Assembly: GCA_963734845.1 (NCBI GenBank)
Contig: CAVTIS010000008.1
Span: 62,001-126,000, forward strand
Length of the DNA: 64,000 nt
Source of the DNA: JAKAVN01 sp963734845
Lineage (GTDB): Bacteria; Desulfobacterota; Binatia; Binatales; Binataceae
Direction: 5' to 3'
In this document: positions 37,817 through 47,538 of the stretch, one piece after another
Layout: each line of letters opens with the position of its first letter
Position numbering within the stretch: position 1 is the first letter of the stretch
Translations under genes and position numbers: made by a program
Notes under the pieces: generated by a model
What the model was told of the DNA's origin: nothing
Seen by the model: only the letters and a program-made list of their open reading frames with translations
Databases searched by the model: none

Positions 37817-38491
37817 TCAGCGCAACTCGCTCGCCTCCGCAACCTTGGTGCGTGGACTTATCGCGCGATAACTCGGCCGCAGGCGCAATTCTCTGAGGTA
37901 GCGCTCGACCCGGGGAAATTCATCCAGTGCTAACTGGTCGACTTCGAGCACCATCGCCAGCACCATCATGGGCACGTCGGCCATCGAAAAGCCGCCGCGC
38001 AGACTGCCGCCAGACGGCGCTGCGCCGAGCACCTTTTCGATAAACGGCAGATCGCGCTGGCGCAGTCCCTCGCGCCCTTTCTCCATGCGCTCGACGTCGC
38101 GCTTGTCGGGATCGCTCCAATAGGCCATCCAGATGGGCGGCAGGTTTCCGCCCAGCAGCGCCTCGTCGGCGAATTGCTCGAACTCACGCACCTGCGCGCG
38201 CGCCAACGGCTCGTCGGGCAGCAGGCGGGGAGGCCCGTAACGGTCGTCGAGATATTCATCGATCACGGTCGAGTCGAAGACCGTCACGCCCTCGTCTTCG
38301 ATATACGGAACCTTGCCGAGCGGATGGTGCGCCAGCATCGCGGGCGGTTTTTTCCAGAGATCGCCGGGGCGCAGATTTTCGATTCGGTAGCGGATGCGCT
38401 TTTCCTCGAGCACTACCTTGGTCTTACTCGCATGCGTGGAGCGAAGCGTACCCCACGGATAATCGCGCTCGGTCGTATACAGAACGATCAT
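37817..38491 (-). CDS. Glutathione S-transferase family protein
   Basis: The 224-residue protein has a thioredoxin-fold N terminus (V-L-Y-T-T-E-R-D-Y-P-W, then G-K-V-P-Y-I-E-D-E-G with the cis-Pro, and D-S-T-V-I-D-E-Y-L-D) and an all-helical C-terminal half, as in GST and SspA-like proteins. No catalytic Cys or canonical Ser is obvious, so activity is uncertain. It is convergent with the transglycosylase and divergent from glnE. Confidence 0.85.
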   Translation of the reverse strand: MIVLYTTERDYPWGTLRSTHASKTKVVLEEKRIRYRIENLRPGDLWKKPPAMLAHHPLGKVPYIEDEGVTVFDSTVIDEYLDDRYGPPRLLPDEPLARAQVREFEQFADEALLGGNLPPIWMAYWSDPDKRDVERMEKGREGLRQRDLPFIEKVLGAAPSGGSLRGGFSMADVPMMVLAMVLEVDQLALDEFPRVERYLRELRLRPSYRAISPRTKVAEASELR

Positions 38492-38640
38492 CAGAACAAC
38501 CTCCCGCGGATTCTATCGAAGTCTAGCATCGCCTCAATCCGGGCTGCCATCGCCCCCGCGAGCGGCGAAAAGGGGCGGTCGGTCGGACCACGGCTGACCG
38601 TCGCGCGCGCCCCGGCGACGCTCTGCTATTGTGATTGGCG

Positions 38641-41604
38641 ATGCCCGAAACGGTTGTGCTCGCGCCTGAGCTTCGCGATCTGGCGGCGCAGCTTGCGCGC
38701 CTGCTCGGCGATCCGCGTCTTGCCGCCACCGCCACGGCGGCGGTGGCCGATCGCGCCCCCGACGAGCGGCTGGCGCTGGCGACCCTGCTCAAGCTCGTCG
38801 AGGAGTCGCCGCGAGAGCTTAGCGCGGCGCTCGCCGATGAAACGCTTGCAGGCGATCTCGCGCTCTGCGTGGGCGGCTCCGAAATCGTCGCGCAAGGGCT
38901 CGGCGCGATGGGGACGCGGTGGCTCGAATTCTTCCGCACCGCTCGGGGAGCAACCGCCGAATCGATCGATAACGCCATCCGCTTCAGCGCCGGCCCCAGC
39001 GCGGACCGGCCGGAAGCCGCGCGCCGGCTCGGCGAATTTAAGCAGCGCCTGTTCCTGCAAATTGCGATTGCCGACCTGATCGGCCGGCTCGACGTGGCGG
39101 CGACGATGGGCGCGATGTCGCGGCTTGCCGACGAATGTATCGCCGCGGCGCTCGAGTGCGCGCGGCTCATCGTGGGGCGCAAGGCGCCCGCGGCCGAAGG
39201 GTTCTGCGTACTTGGGCTGGGCAAGCTCGGCGCGCAGGAACTCAACCTCAGCTCGGATATCGATTTGATTTACGTCTTCGACGGGCCGGACGCCGACGCC
39301 GAAGCGGTGGCGCGCCTGGGCGAAACGCTGACCGAACTTCTGTCGCCGGGATGTTTTCGGGTGGACATGCGATTGCGTCCAGGCGGCAGAAACGCGCCGC
39401 TGGTGACTCCATTTGAGGGCGCGCTCGGCTTCTACCAGAGCTTCGGCGAGACCTGGGAACGGGCCGCGCTGCTCCGCGCGCGCGCGGTAGCCGGCGTGCT
39501 CGAGGTCGGCGAACGGTTGCTCGGCGAGCTCAGCCACTTCGTCTATCGCCGCTACCTCGACTTCGACACGCTACGCCATTTGCGCGCGATGAAGCTTCAG
39601 ATCGAGCGCGAGCTGCGCTCGCCCGACCTGGTCGCCCGCAACATCAAGCTCGGTTACGGTGGAATTCGCGAGCTGGAATTCATCGTGCAGGCGCTCATCC
39701 TGGTTTATGGCGGGCGCGATCCGCGCCTGCGCACCGCCCGGACGCTCGCGGCGCTCGAGCGTCTCGGCGCATTGGGCTACCTCAATCCCGGCCGTGCGAG
39801 CGAACTCGCAGCCGCCTACCTCTTCTTGCGCGACGTCGAACACAAGCTGCAAGTCGTCGCCGCGCTGCAGACTCACGTGTTGCCCGCTGGCGACGCGGGA
39901 CGACGTGCGCTGACGTCGCGGATGCATCGCGGCAAGGGCGCGGCGGCGAACGCTCGCTTCGAGGCCGAAATCATAAGCCATCGTGCACTGGTCGCAGCGC
40001 AGTTTCGCGAGATGCTGGGCGCGGCCGAGGATCGCGGCGGCCGTGCGGCTTCCGAAGGTGCCGAACACGCGTGGCGCATGGCGCTCGATCCGCGCCAGTC
40101 CGGGCCGATGCTGCAGGCGCTCGGCTTCGCGCGGCCGCAGGAGAGCGCGGGACATTTGAGGTCGCTGGCGCGCGGCCCCGAACACGCGATCGCGGCGGTT
40201 GCGCCGCGCCGGCGCGAGCTGCTCGAACGCCTCGGCCCACTGCTGCTCGACGAGATTCGCGAGCTCGCCGACCCCGATCTCGCGCTGATGAACCTCGCCT
40301 CATTTATAGCGGCGATCGGCGCGCATACCTCTTTTCTCGAATTGCTCGAGCAGCATCCTGCAACCCGTCGGGTGGTGCTGAGCCTCTTCGCCTCCAGCGC
40401 ATATCTTTCGACGATTTTCATTCGCCATCCCGACATGATCGATACTCTGGTGCGCTCCGACCTGGCGCGGCCGCGGCGCTCATTGGCCGATCTGGACGAG
40501 GAACTACGCGCGCTGGTCGTGGCGAGTCCGGACCTGGAAAGCCGCCTCGACGCGATTCGCGCTTTCCGCCACCAGGAGTTCCTGCGAATCGCGATCGCCG
40601 ATCTTGCGGGCGACCTCGACGCCGATGCGGTACATTCCGAGCTTAGTCTCCTCGCCGAGGTCGTGCTGCGCCGCGCGCTGGAGCTGGCACGGGCCGACAT
40701 CGCCACGCGCATCCCGATTCCGCCGTCGCTGGAGCTGGTGGCGCTTGCGATGGGCCGGTTGGGCGCGGCCGAGATGTCTTATAACTCGGACCTCGATCTC
40801 ATTTTTGTCTACCACGACCGGGGCGAAGTGGCCGAGGATAGCCGCGTGGCCGCCTCCAGGATTGTGCAGAAATTCATCGTCGTGCTCGAAGCGCGCACGC
40901 GTGAGGGCTACGCCTACAAGATCGATCTGCGGCTTCGCCCCTCGGGCAACGCGGGGCCGCTGGTGGCCTCGCTCGACGGTTTTCGCGACTACCATCGCAC
41001 CAGCTCTTCGGCCGTATGGGAGCGCCAGGCACTGGTGCGGGCGCGCGTCATCGCGGGCGAGTCCGCACTGGGCGCGGAGGTCGAAGCGGCGCGCCGCGAA
41101 TTCGTCTTCGGCCGCGGCCTGCGCCGCAAGGAGGTCGCCGAGATTGCGGCGATGCGTCTGCGTATCGAGCGTGAGCTTGGCGCCGACGAACGCGGCCGGC
41201 TCAACATCAAACAGGGCCGCGGCGGCCTGCTCGATGTCGAATTCCTGACCCAGATGATGGCGCTGCGTTATGGCCACGCGCATCCGGAACTGACTAGCCG
41301 GGCCACCGTCGCGCTCGTGCGCGGGATTGGCCAGTGCGGATTGCTCGAGCCCGGCGCAGCCGCGCAATTGGAAACCGATTATCGGTTCCTGTCGCGGCTG
41401 GAAAATCGGTTGCGCATCGAAACCGACCAGGCCGCCTGGGCGCTCTCCACCGGGCCCGAGAGCCTGGGTCCGTTGGCGCGCCGGATGGGCTATCGCGACA
41501 CCGACGGCGCGGCTCGTCTGCTGGCCGAGGTCAACGCCTGCCGCTCCCGTATTCGCGCGACCTTCGATGAATGCTTCCGCATCGAAATGTCGCGTGACGC
41601 GTGA
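38641..41604 (+). CDS. glnE: Bifunctional glutamine synthetase adenylyltransferase/deadenylylase
   Basis: GlnE adjusts glutamine synthetase activity by adding or removing AMP in response to nitrogen status through PII. From ATG 38641 it is 987 residues. It has the two nucleotidyltransferase domains expected: L-G-K-L-G-A-Q-E-L-N-L-S-S-D-I-D-L at about 192-209, and M-G-R-L-G-A-A-E-M-S-Y-N-S-D-L-D-L at about 702-718. Each is followed by a helical domain. The in-frame TTG at 38635 is an alternative. glnA and glnB are not nearby. Confidence 0.94.
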   Translation: MPETVVLAPELRDLAAQLARLLGDPRLAATATAAVADRAPDERLALATLLKLVEESPRELSAALADETLAGDLALCVGGSEIVAQGLGAMGTRWLEFFRTARGATAESIDNAIRFSAGPSADRPEAARRLGEFKQRLFLQIAIADLIGRLDVAATMGAMSRLADECIAAALECARLIVGRKAPAAEGFCVLGLGKLGAQELNLSSDIDLIYVFDGPDADAEAVARLGETLTELLSPGCFRVDMRLRPGGRNAPLVTPFEGALGFYQSFGETWERAALLRARAVAGVLEVGERLLGELSHFVYRRYLDFDTLRHLRAMKLQIERELRSPDLVARNIKLGYGGIRELEFIVQALILVYGGRDPRLRTARTLAALERLGALGYLNPGRASELAAAYLFLRDVEHKLQVVAALQTHVLPAGDAGRRALTSRMHRGKGAAANARFEAEIISHRALVAAQFREMLGAAEDRGGRAASEGAEHAWRMALDPRQSGPMLQALGFARPQESAGHLRSLARGPEHAIAAVAPRRRELLERLGPLLLDEIRELADPDLALMNLASFIAAIGAHTSFLELLEQHPATRRVVLSLFASSAYLSTIFIRHPDMIDTLVRSDLARPRRSLADLDEELRALVVASPDLESRLDAIRAFRHQEFLRIAIADLAGDLDADAVHSELSLLAEVVLRRALELARADIATRIPIPPSLELVALAMGRLGAAEMSYNSDLDLIFVYHDRGEVAEDSRVAASRIVQKFIVVLEARTREGYAYKIDLRLRPSGNAGPLVASLDGFRDYHRTSSSAVWERQALVRARVIAGESALGAEVEAARREFVFGRGLRRKEVAEIAAMRLRIERELGADERGRLNIKQGRGGLLDVEFLTQMMALRYGHAHPELTSRATVALVRGIGQCGLLEPGAAAQLETDYRFLSRLENRLRIETDQAAWALSTGPESLGPLARRMGYRDTDGAARLLAEVNACRSRIRATFDECFRIEMSRDA

Positions 41605-41618
41605 GCGCGCGCACATCC

Positions 41619-43664
41619 CTAGAAATCCACTTTCACCCCGGCGACGAAGTTGACCTGCGGCGAGGGAAATCCAATCACCTCGTTGTAGTGGCGGTCGAGC
41701 AAGTTCTGCACCCGCAGGTAAACCTCTTCGCCGCGAATCCGTCCGTAGCGAATCCCCGCGTCGTAGGCCATCGTCAGGTCGAACCGATTGTAGGCGGCAT
41801 TGTTCTGAATCGTCGCGGTAGTCTGGTCGATGTCGTCGCGATCGCCGACGAAGTAGTAGGCGAGGTTGGCCGAAACCGCGTCGTCGATTTTCCAAAGCGA
41901 CTTGTGCGCGTAAGTCAGCAGCGCGAAGGCCGCGTACTTGGGTACGCGCAGCGGCCGGATTTCGGGCGACGATGAGACGTGAGTTTCGTCGATCACGGTC
42001 AGGTTGCCGCTGAACGCGAGCCCGCGCATCAACTGGACCGCCGGTACCAGTTCGACGCCCTGGGTATCGACGCGGCCGGCGTTGGCCGCCTCGACGCATC
42101 CCGGAAAGGTCGTACACGGCTCGGCCACGATCAGGCTGTGCACGCGGCGTGAAAAGTAAGTCGCGGTAAACGACGCCGTCTCACCGAAGGTCTTGGTAAT
42201 GCCGCCGTCGTATTCGCTGGAGATCTCGGGATTAAGCTTCGGATTGCCGAAATCGGGAAAAAACAGCTCGTTGAAGCTCGGCGCACGAAAGCCTTCGCTA
42301 TAGCTACCGCGCAACGTCAGGCCCCACCGCTCAAGCGGTATCGCGACCGCCCACGATGGGCTCACCTCGATGCCAAATTCGCTGTTGCCGTCGACCCGAA
42401 CTCCGCCGGTCAGCAGCATCATGCCGTTGAACAGCCGCCCCTCCTGCTCGAGGTAGCCGGCGTACTCCTGACGGCGCGCGTGGAAGCTGGTGAAAAATTG
42501 CGCGGGTGGGTTGACGGTCTCGAACAGATCCGCCGAGCGCACCCATCGGTCCTTGAAATCGAACCCGGCCAGAGAGCGAATGCCCTCGCCCCATTTGTAG
42601 TGCAATTCCATGTTGGTGCCGCGAGTCTCGTCCGGAACGCGGTCGCGCTGGGCGGTGAGATTGGCTAGGAACGGCGTGTCGTTGATGCGGAGATCGTTGC
42701 GCACGAAGAAGGCGCTCAGTCGTCCGTCCAGCCGGTCGCTGAACTGATGCGTGACGACGCCGTTGTAAAGCATGAACTCATTGCGTTGATGTGCGTTCGG
42801 GTCGACCGGCGTAAGAAAGTTGGAAAAGTTGACCAGGCTCACGTTAGAGCGGATGTAACGCGCGAAGCCGGTGAATTTGGTATCGGGAGTCAGATGATAG
42901 TCCACCCGTGCGACGCCCGACAGATTGTCGAAGCTCGCGTTGCGCGGACGAAACGCGGTGGTCGAAAAATAGGACAGCGCGCCCGAGTAGGCGAGCCGGC
43001 CCTCGGCGCCGTCGAACACCAACGATTGGCGCTGGGTGGCGCGATTCCCGCCCTCGCCGTCGTAGCTGAGCTTGAGCGGACCGCTGCCTTCGCGAGTGAT
43101 GAGGTTGACGACACCGCCGATCGCCGACGAACCGTAAAGCGCGCCGCCTGCGCCGCGCACCACCTCGATTCGGTCGAGATCGTCGCTGGTCACGTCGGCC
43201 ATGTCGAAGCCACCCGTCGCACCGCTGTCGACGTCAACGCCATCCATGAGGATCAGCGTCTGGGCCGAGGTCGAGCCACGAATGGAGACGTCGGTCTGCG
43301 TGCCCGCCGATCCGCTTTGCTCGACCACGACACCGGGCACCTGGCGCAAGACGTCGCCTGCGGCATGGATCTGCTGCTCCTGAATCTGATGCGACTCGAC
43401 GACGCTCACCGTGGTGCCGACCGTATCGAGCGGCTGCTCCATCCGCGTCGCCGTCACCGCAAAGACCATCTTTGGCAGCTTGCGATGGGGCTTGGCAGCA
43501 GTTGTGGTTTTTTTGGGTTTAGCCTGCGCGTTAGCTCTGACCTGCGCGACTCCCGTCGCGGCCGGTTGGGGCATGGTTTGGGCGTGCGCGCCGCGCGGGC
43601 CGATTGGCCATTCAAAGAAAAGAAAAAATGTCAGGACAGAAACAACGGCAACCGATCTTTTCAT
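41619..43664 (-). CDS. btuB: TonB-dependent receptor, BtuB-like (cobalamin uptake)
   Basis: The 681-residue outer-membrane protein has a signal peptide (cut near A-H-A-Q, about residue 29) and an Ala/Lys-rich linker. A plug domain follows (L-R-Q-V-P-G-V-V-V, V-S-I-R-G-S-T-S-A-Q-T-L-I-L-M-D-G-V), then a 22-strand barrel ending in the usual terminal Phe (V-K-V-D-F). A cobalamin riboswitch directly upstream and cob genes alongside identify the cargo as cobalamin or cobinamide. The receptor relies on TonB, not encoded here. Confidence 0.92.
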   Translation of the reverse strand: MKRSVAVVSVLTFFLFFEWPIGPRGAHAQTMPQPAATGVAQVRANAQAKPKKTTTAAKPHRKLPKMVFAVTATRMEQPLDTVGTTVSVVESHQIQEQQIHAAGDVLRQVPGVVVEQSGSAGTQTDVSIRGSTSAQTLILMDGVDVDSGATGGFDMADVTSDDLDRIEVVRGAGGALYGSSAIGGVVNLITREGSGPLKLSYDGEGGNRATQRQSLVFDGAEGRLAYSGALSYFSTTAFRPRNASFDNLSGVARVDYHLTPDTKFTGFARYIRSNVSLVNFSNFLTPVDPNAHQRNEFMLYNGVVTHQFSDRLDGRLSAFFVRNDLRINDTPFLANLTAQRDRVPDETRGTNMELHYKWGEGIRSLAGFDFKDRWVRSADLFETVNPPAQFFTSFHARRQEYAGYLEQEGRLFNGMMLLTGGVRVDGNSEFGIEVSPSWAVAIPLERWGLTLRGSYSEGFRAPSFNELFFPDFGNPKLNPEISSEYDGGITKTFGETASFTATYFSRRVHSLIVAEPCTTFPGCVEAANAGRVDTQGVELVPAVQLMRGLAFSGNLTVIDETHVSSSPEIRPLRVPKYAAFALLTYAHKSLWKIDDAVSANLAYYFVGDRDDIDQTTATIQNNAAYNRFDLTMAYDAGIRYGRIRGEEVYLRVQNLLDRHYNEVIGFPSPQVNFVAGVKVDF

Positions 43665-43784
43665 AGCCTCCCTCGAGCTATGCGTCGGCCACGCGGGTTC
43701 GACCGACTCAGGCGCTCGGGCAGGCTCCCGAAAAGGGGAGTAGCGAGTAGCCTAAGCCTCCTTCCCCACGGAAGGCAGACGGCT

Positions 43785-43935
43785 TAATAGTCACCCGGCC
43801 GGTCTCCTGGCTTGGGGATCATCCGCGGGCCCGCCTTCCCGCTCGTTAGCGGTGGCTCGGATGGGCCGTTGTCCCCCCGTACAGTTGCGGGGCAGCGCCG
43901 GACTTTAACCGGCTTCCCGTACACCGGGTGCACAA
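43785..43935 (-). promoter_or_regulatory. Cobalamin (AdoCbl) riboswitch
   Basis: On the minus strand the leader of the receptor gene has the class hallmarks: the P3-J region G-G-G-A-A-G-C-C-G-G-T, T-C-C-G-G-C-G-C-T-G-C-C-C-C-G-C and the B12 box G-C-C-A-G-G-A-G-A-C-C-G-G-C-C (43797-43812 as plus-strand complement). Downstream, hairpins of CCTTCC/GGAAGG and CTCCC/GGGAG precede the GGAGG ribosome site, so control of translation or termination is possible. Boundaries are approximate. Confidence 0.92.
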
Positions 43936-43937
43936 GA

Positions 43938-43967
43938 CTGATATGATTTTCACGCCAGACAAGTCAA
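43938..43967 (-). promoter_or_regulatory. Sigma-70-like promoter for the riboswitch-receptor transcript
   Basis: On the minus strand, TTGACT (43962-43967) and TATCAG (43938-43943) are 18 bases apart. Transcription would start near 43931, right at the 5' edge of the riboswitch, which supports the call. Confidence 0.6.
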
Positions 43968-44003
43968 TCATCGCGCCGCGAAACACGCGGACAGGAACGC
44001 TGG

Positions 44004-44525
44004 ATGGGTACCGTAACACTGATAACCGGAGGAGCGCGCAGCGGTAAAAGCGCGCACGCGCTCGCACTGGCGCTGCAGGTGCCGGGCGCGCGGCGCTTCT
44101 TCGTCGCCACGGCTGAAGCGCTCGACGATGAGATGCGCGAACGGATCGCGCATCATCGCGCCAATCGCTCTGCCGATTTTGTGACGATCGAAGAACCGAT
44201 CGCTATCGCCGCCGCGCTCTCAGAGCTGGCGGGCCGCGCCGATGTCGTGGTCGTCGATTGTCTGACGCTTTGGATTTCGAATCTGCTGATGGCCCAGCGC
44301 AGCGATAAAGAGATTCTGGCCGAGGCTCGTGGCCTCGCCGGCGTGATGTCCGCCGCGCCATTTGCCAGCTTCGTGGTGACCGACGAAGTGGGAGCGGGAA
44401 TCGTGCCGGAGAACGCGATGGCGCGTCGCTTCCGCGACCTCCTGGGATGGACCAACCAGGCGCTCGCACAGACCGCCGAACACGTGTTGCTGATGGTCGC
44501 GGGCTACCCGATGCGGGTCAAATAA
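44004..44525 (+). CDS. cobU: Adenosylcobinamide kinase / adenosylcobinamide-phosphate guanylyltransferase
   Basis: CobU phosphorylates cobinamide and then attaches GMP, preparing it for lower-ligand joining. The 173-residue protein has the P-loop G-G-A-R-S-G-K-S at 9-16, V-V-V-D-C-L-T-L-W near 80 and D-E-V-G-A-G-I-V-P near 126. It is divergent from the receptor transcript and convergent with cobS, with which it overlaps by eight bases at the ends. Confidence 0.96.
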   Translation: MGTVTLITGGARSGKSAHALALALQVPGARRFFVATAEALDDEMRERIAHHRANRSADFVTIEEPIAIAAALSELAGRADVVVVDCLTLWISNLLMAQRSDKEILAEARGLAGVMSAAPFASFVVTDEVGAGIVPENAMARRFRDLLGWTNQALAQTAEHVLLMVAGYPMRVK

Positions 44526-45327
44526 CCGCGATCGCGAGCAGCACCGCCACTTCCACCAGTTCACCCGCCGCACCGAGAAGATCTCCCGTCACGCCGCCGA
44601 GCCATCGCCGGTACGCCGCGCGCAGCAGGGCTGCCAGCACCGCAGCCACGGCATAGACCAACAGCACGCGCCACGAGAATATTGGCAACGCGGCGAGCGC
44701 AGCAATCGCACCGGCGAGTACGAGATTGCGATCGCCGCCGGGCACTACCAGCAACGTTCCTGCGCCCGCTGCGCGCAAATAGTCGATACGCCATCCAACC
44801 GCCACCATCGCCCAGCGGGCCAAACCCGGTGCAAGCCAAAGCGCCGCGGTGCGGCGTGCTTCGCCCATCGTCGCCAGCGCTACGATTTCGAGCGCGAGAA
44901 AAAAGAAAATCGCGGCCGTGCCAAAGCTGCCGATCCGGCTGTCGCGCATGATCTCCAGTGCGCGGCGACGATCCGTGCCCGCACCCAACGCATCGGCGCT
45001 ATCGGCAAGCCCGTCGAGATGGACTGCGCCGGTCAGCACGGTCAGTGTTAGCACCAGCACTACCGCAGCGAGCGCGTCGCCAAAAAGCGTCGTCAGCAAC
45101 AGATTCTCGGCCGCCAGCAACGCGCCGAGCGCAAACCCCACCAGCGGGAACCATCCGAATGACGCCGCGAGCGTCTCGGGTGTGACGTCGGCGCGCGGGA
45201 GTACCGGCAGGATGGTCAGGAAGCCCGCGGCAAGGCGAATTTCCGCGAGCTTTCCGCCGCGCGCGGTGCCGTTCGGCGTTTGCGCCCCATTCACGCGCTT
45301 GGGCGCGCTCTCGGACTCCTTAGTCAT
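44518..45327 (-). CDS. cobS: Adenosylcobinamide-GDP ribazoletransferase (cobalamin synthase)
   Basis: CobS joins adenosylcobinamide-GDP to alpha-ribazole at the membrane. From ATG 45327 (GGAG nine bases before, overlapping the cobT stop) the product is 269 residues with several hydrophobic segments. The family sequences F-F-P-L-V-G-like W-F-P-L-V-G-F-A-L-G and H-L-D-G-L-A-D-S-A-D-A-L are present; the acidic motif binds Mg. A codon at 45351 would give eight more residues. Confidence 0.95.
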   Translation of the reverse strand: MTKESESAPKRVNGAQTPNGTARGGKLAEIRLAAGFLTILPVLPRADVTPETLAASFGWFPLVGFALGALLAAENLLLTTLFGDALAAVVLVLTLTVLTGAVHLDGLADSADALGAGTDRRRALEIMRDSRIGSFGTAAIFFFLALEIVALATMGEARRTAALWLAPGLARWAMVAVGWRIDYLRAAGAGTLLVVPGGDRNLVLAGAIAALAALPIFSWRVLLVYAVAAVLAALLRAAYRRWLGGVTGDLLGAAGELVEVAVLLAIAVI

Positions 45328-46387
45328 CCAATTTCTCCGAAACTCCGGCACTCTCGAACGTCGCCATCTGGTGGAACAGCGCCAGCGCGGATTCGACCAC
45401 GCTCATCGCGAGCGCAGCGCCCGTGCCCTCGCCCAAGCGCATCCCAAGGTCAAGGATCGCGCACACGCCGAGTTTCTCGAGCGCGATCGCATGGCCGCCC
45501 TCGGACGAGCGATGGCCGAAAAACAAGTGAGCGAACAGGCCGGGGCTCAACCGCTCGGCGCTCACCGCGGCCGCCGTCGCGATAAAACCGTCAACCACCA
45601 CCGGCACGTTCAGCGCCGCACCGCCCAGGCATACGCCGGCCATCGCGGCGATCTCGAAGCCGCCCAACGCCGCGAGCGTGGCGAGCGGATCTTTGAGCGC
45701 TGCGCGATGGAGCTTGAGCGCGCGATCGATAACCGCGACCTTGCGCTGCAACCCGGCGTCGTCCACGCCGGCGCCGCGTCCGGCCAGGCGCGCCGGACGA
45801 ATCCGCGTGAATGCCGCAAGCAATGCCGCTGCCGAGGTGCTGTTGCCGATTCCCATCTCGCCGATTCCGATCAGCGTGGCGCCGGCCGCGATCGCACAAC
45901 GCGCGACTTCTACACCAACTTCCAGCGCGGCACGCACCTGTGCGACGGACATCGCGACCTCACGCGCCAGGTTGCGCGTGCCCGCTCCGATACGCCGATA
46001 AAAGACCCTAGGCAGCGCATCGGCGCTGGTGTCGGTCGCCACGCCAACGTCGGCGATCCACAACCGATAACCAAGGCGCCGCGCGAGCACGCTTATCGCC
46101 GCTCCGCCACCAGCGATATTGCGCAGCATCTCGACCGTGACCGCCTGCGGGTAGGCGCTCACGCCTTCCTCCGCGACGCCGTGATCGGCGACGAAAACGC
46201 AGAACGCAGCGCCGCCCATTCGAGCCGTCGGGTCGCGGCGGATGGCGGCGTAACGCCGCACAATATCCTCCAGATAACCGAGGCTGCCGCGTGGCTTGGT
46301 CAGCGAATCGAGCCGGCGGCCCGCTTCCTCGGCCGCCATTTTATCGGGCGATGCTATCGCCGCGAGCGTTTCTTCGAGCACATCCAT
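45320..46387 (-). CDS. cobT: Nicotinate-nucleotide-dimethylbenzimidazole phosphoribosyltransferase
   Basis: CobT activates the lower-ligand base as alpha-ribazole phosphate. The 355-residue protein shows T-K-P-R-G-S-L-G near the start, F-V-A-D-H-G-V-A-E-E-G-V-S-A-Y-P and G-E-M-G-I-G-N-S-T-S-A-A, all typical. It overlaps cobS, and it lies 43 bases after the aminotransferase-like gene in a minus-strand cob run. Confidence 0.96.
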   Translation of the reverse strand: MDVLEETLAAIASPDKMAAEEAGRRLDSLTKPRGSLGYLEDIVRRYAAIRRDPTARMGGAAFCVFVADHGVAEEGVSAYPQAVTVEMLRNIAGGGAAISVLARRLGYRLWIADVGVATDTSADALPRVFYRRIGAGTRNLAREVAMSVAQVRAALEVGVEVARCAIAAGATLIGIGEMGIGNSTSAAALLAAFTRIRPARLAGRGAGVDDAGLQRKVAVIDRALKLHRAALKDPLATLAALGGFEIAAMAGVCLGGAALNVPVVVDGFIATAAAVSAERLSPGLFAHLFFGHRSSEGGHAIALEKLGVCAILDLGMRLGEGTGAALAMSVVESALALFHQMATFESAGVSEKLDD

Positions 46388-46430
46388 GTCCGATGCCGTT
46401 TTCGTCGTCGCTTAACTGTTGTTCAACTGA

Positions 46431-47507
46431 TTAGTCGAAGTACGCCCGGGCAGCTGCAATCAACTGCTCGTTCTCTTCGCGCAGTCGGACTGCTACGCGA
46501 TACATTCCGGGACCGCATCCTGGCAAGTCGCGCAAATCGCGCAGCGCAATACCGCGCGAGAGCGTATGTTGCGCGAAACGCGTAGCATGCCCATGCTCTG
46601 CCACTTCCAGCATCAGGAAGTTGACGGACGATTTATATATGCGAATGCCCTCGATCGAGTTGAGTGCGCCAACGAGGTGCGTACGCTCGGAGGCTATCAG
46701 GGCGCGGCTTCGCACGGCGAAATCGTCGGCCACGTCGAGACAGGCGTTGCCGACGCGCTCGGCCACAACATTGACCGACCAGGGTTCGATCGCTTCGCGC
46801 AGGCGGCGCGCAGCGTCGCGGCCAGCAACCAGGTAGCCCAGCCGCAAACCGGCGATCGCAAACATTTTGGTCAGCGAGCGCAGCACAATGACGTGCGAAT
46901 CTTCGGCGGCACGGCGGATCGCCGAATGCTCTTCGCCCACGAAATCGATAAAGGCCTCGTCGAAGATGCACCAGCACCCGCGACTGGAACATCGCGCGGC
47001 GATTTCGGTGGCGTCGCCGATACTCAGCATCGCGCCAGTGGGGCTGTTGGGCCTTCCGATGAACATCGCGTCAGCGCCGTGCTCTAGCGCATGCTCAACT
47101 TGCTCGATTTCAATCGCAAAGCTGCGCTCGCGGCGCGCCAGCATCGCGCACGCCGCTCCGCCCGCAACTATCATCGCGTTGGCAATTTCGCTGAAGGTCG
47201 GTATCGCGACGAACGGGCAGCGCGGGCGCAGCGTGCGAGCGAGCAGATGGATTAGCTGGGTCGAGCCATTACCGACCACAACGTTGTCGGGCGCCACGCG
47301 ATGGCGTCGGGCGAGGCGGGCAGCCAGATCGCCGGCGTCAGGAGACGGATAGCGTGCGATAAACGCGGCCGCGTCATGATATGCGGCGAACGCCTGTGGC
47401 GGCGGGCCCATCGGATTCAGACTGGCGCTGAAATCCAGCACACCGGGCGGCGCGGCGCCGCCGTGAGTCCGGTCCAGCTGGAGTTCTATCGGTTCGAATT
47501 TCATCAT
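46431..47507 (-). CDS. cobD: Threonine-phosphate decarboxylase (CobD/CobC type)
   Basis: This PLP enzyme makes (R)-1-amino-2-propanol phosphate, the linker of the cobalamin nucleotide loop. The 358-residue protein is an aminotransferase-fold member with G-N-G-S-T-Q-L-I, I-G-R-P-N-S-P-T-G and the Schiff-base Lys in S-L-T-K-M-F-A-I-A-G-L-R-L-G-Y. Histidinol-phosphate aminotransferase is the main alternative; the setting beside cbiB and cobT decides for the cobalamin role. Confidence 0.88.
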   Translation of the reverse strand: MMKFEPIELQLDRTHGGAAPPGVLDFSASLNPMGPPPQAFAAYHDAAAFIARYPSPDAGDLAARLARRHRVAPDNVVVGNGSTQLIHLLARTLRPRCPFVAIPTFSEIANAMIVAGGAACAMLARRERSFAIEIEQVEHALEHGADAMFIGRPNSPTGAMLSIGDATEIAARCSSRGCWCIFDEAFIDFVGEEHSAIRRAAEDSHVIVLRSLTKMFAIAGLRLGYLVAGRDAARRLREAIEPWSVNVVAERVGNACLDVADDFAVRSRALIASERTHLVGALNSIEGIRIYKSSVNFLMLEVAEHGHATRFAQHTLSRGIALRDLRDLPGCGPGMYRVAVRLREENEQLIAAARAYFD

Positions 47508-47538
47508 CAGCGGGTTTAGCGCGCGGACTCATCGTATG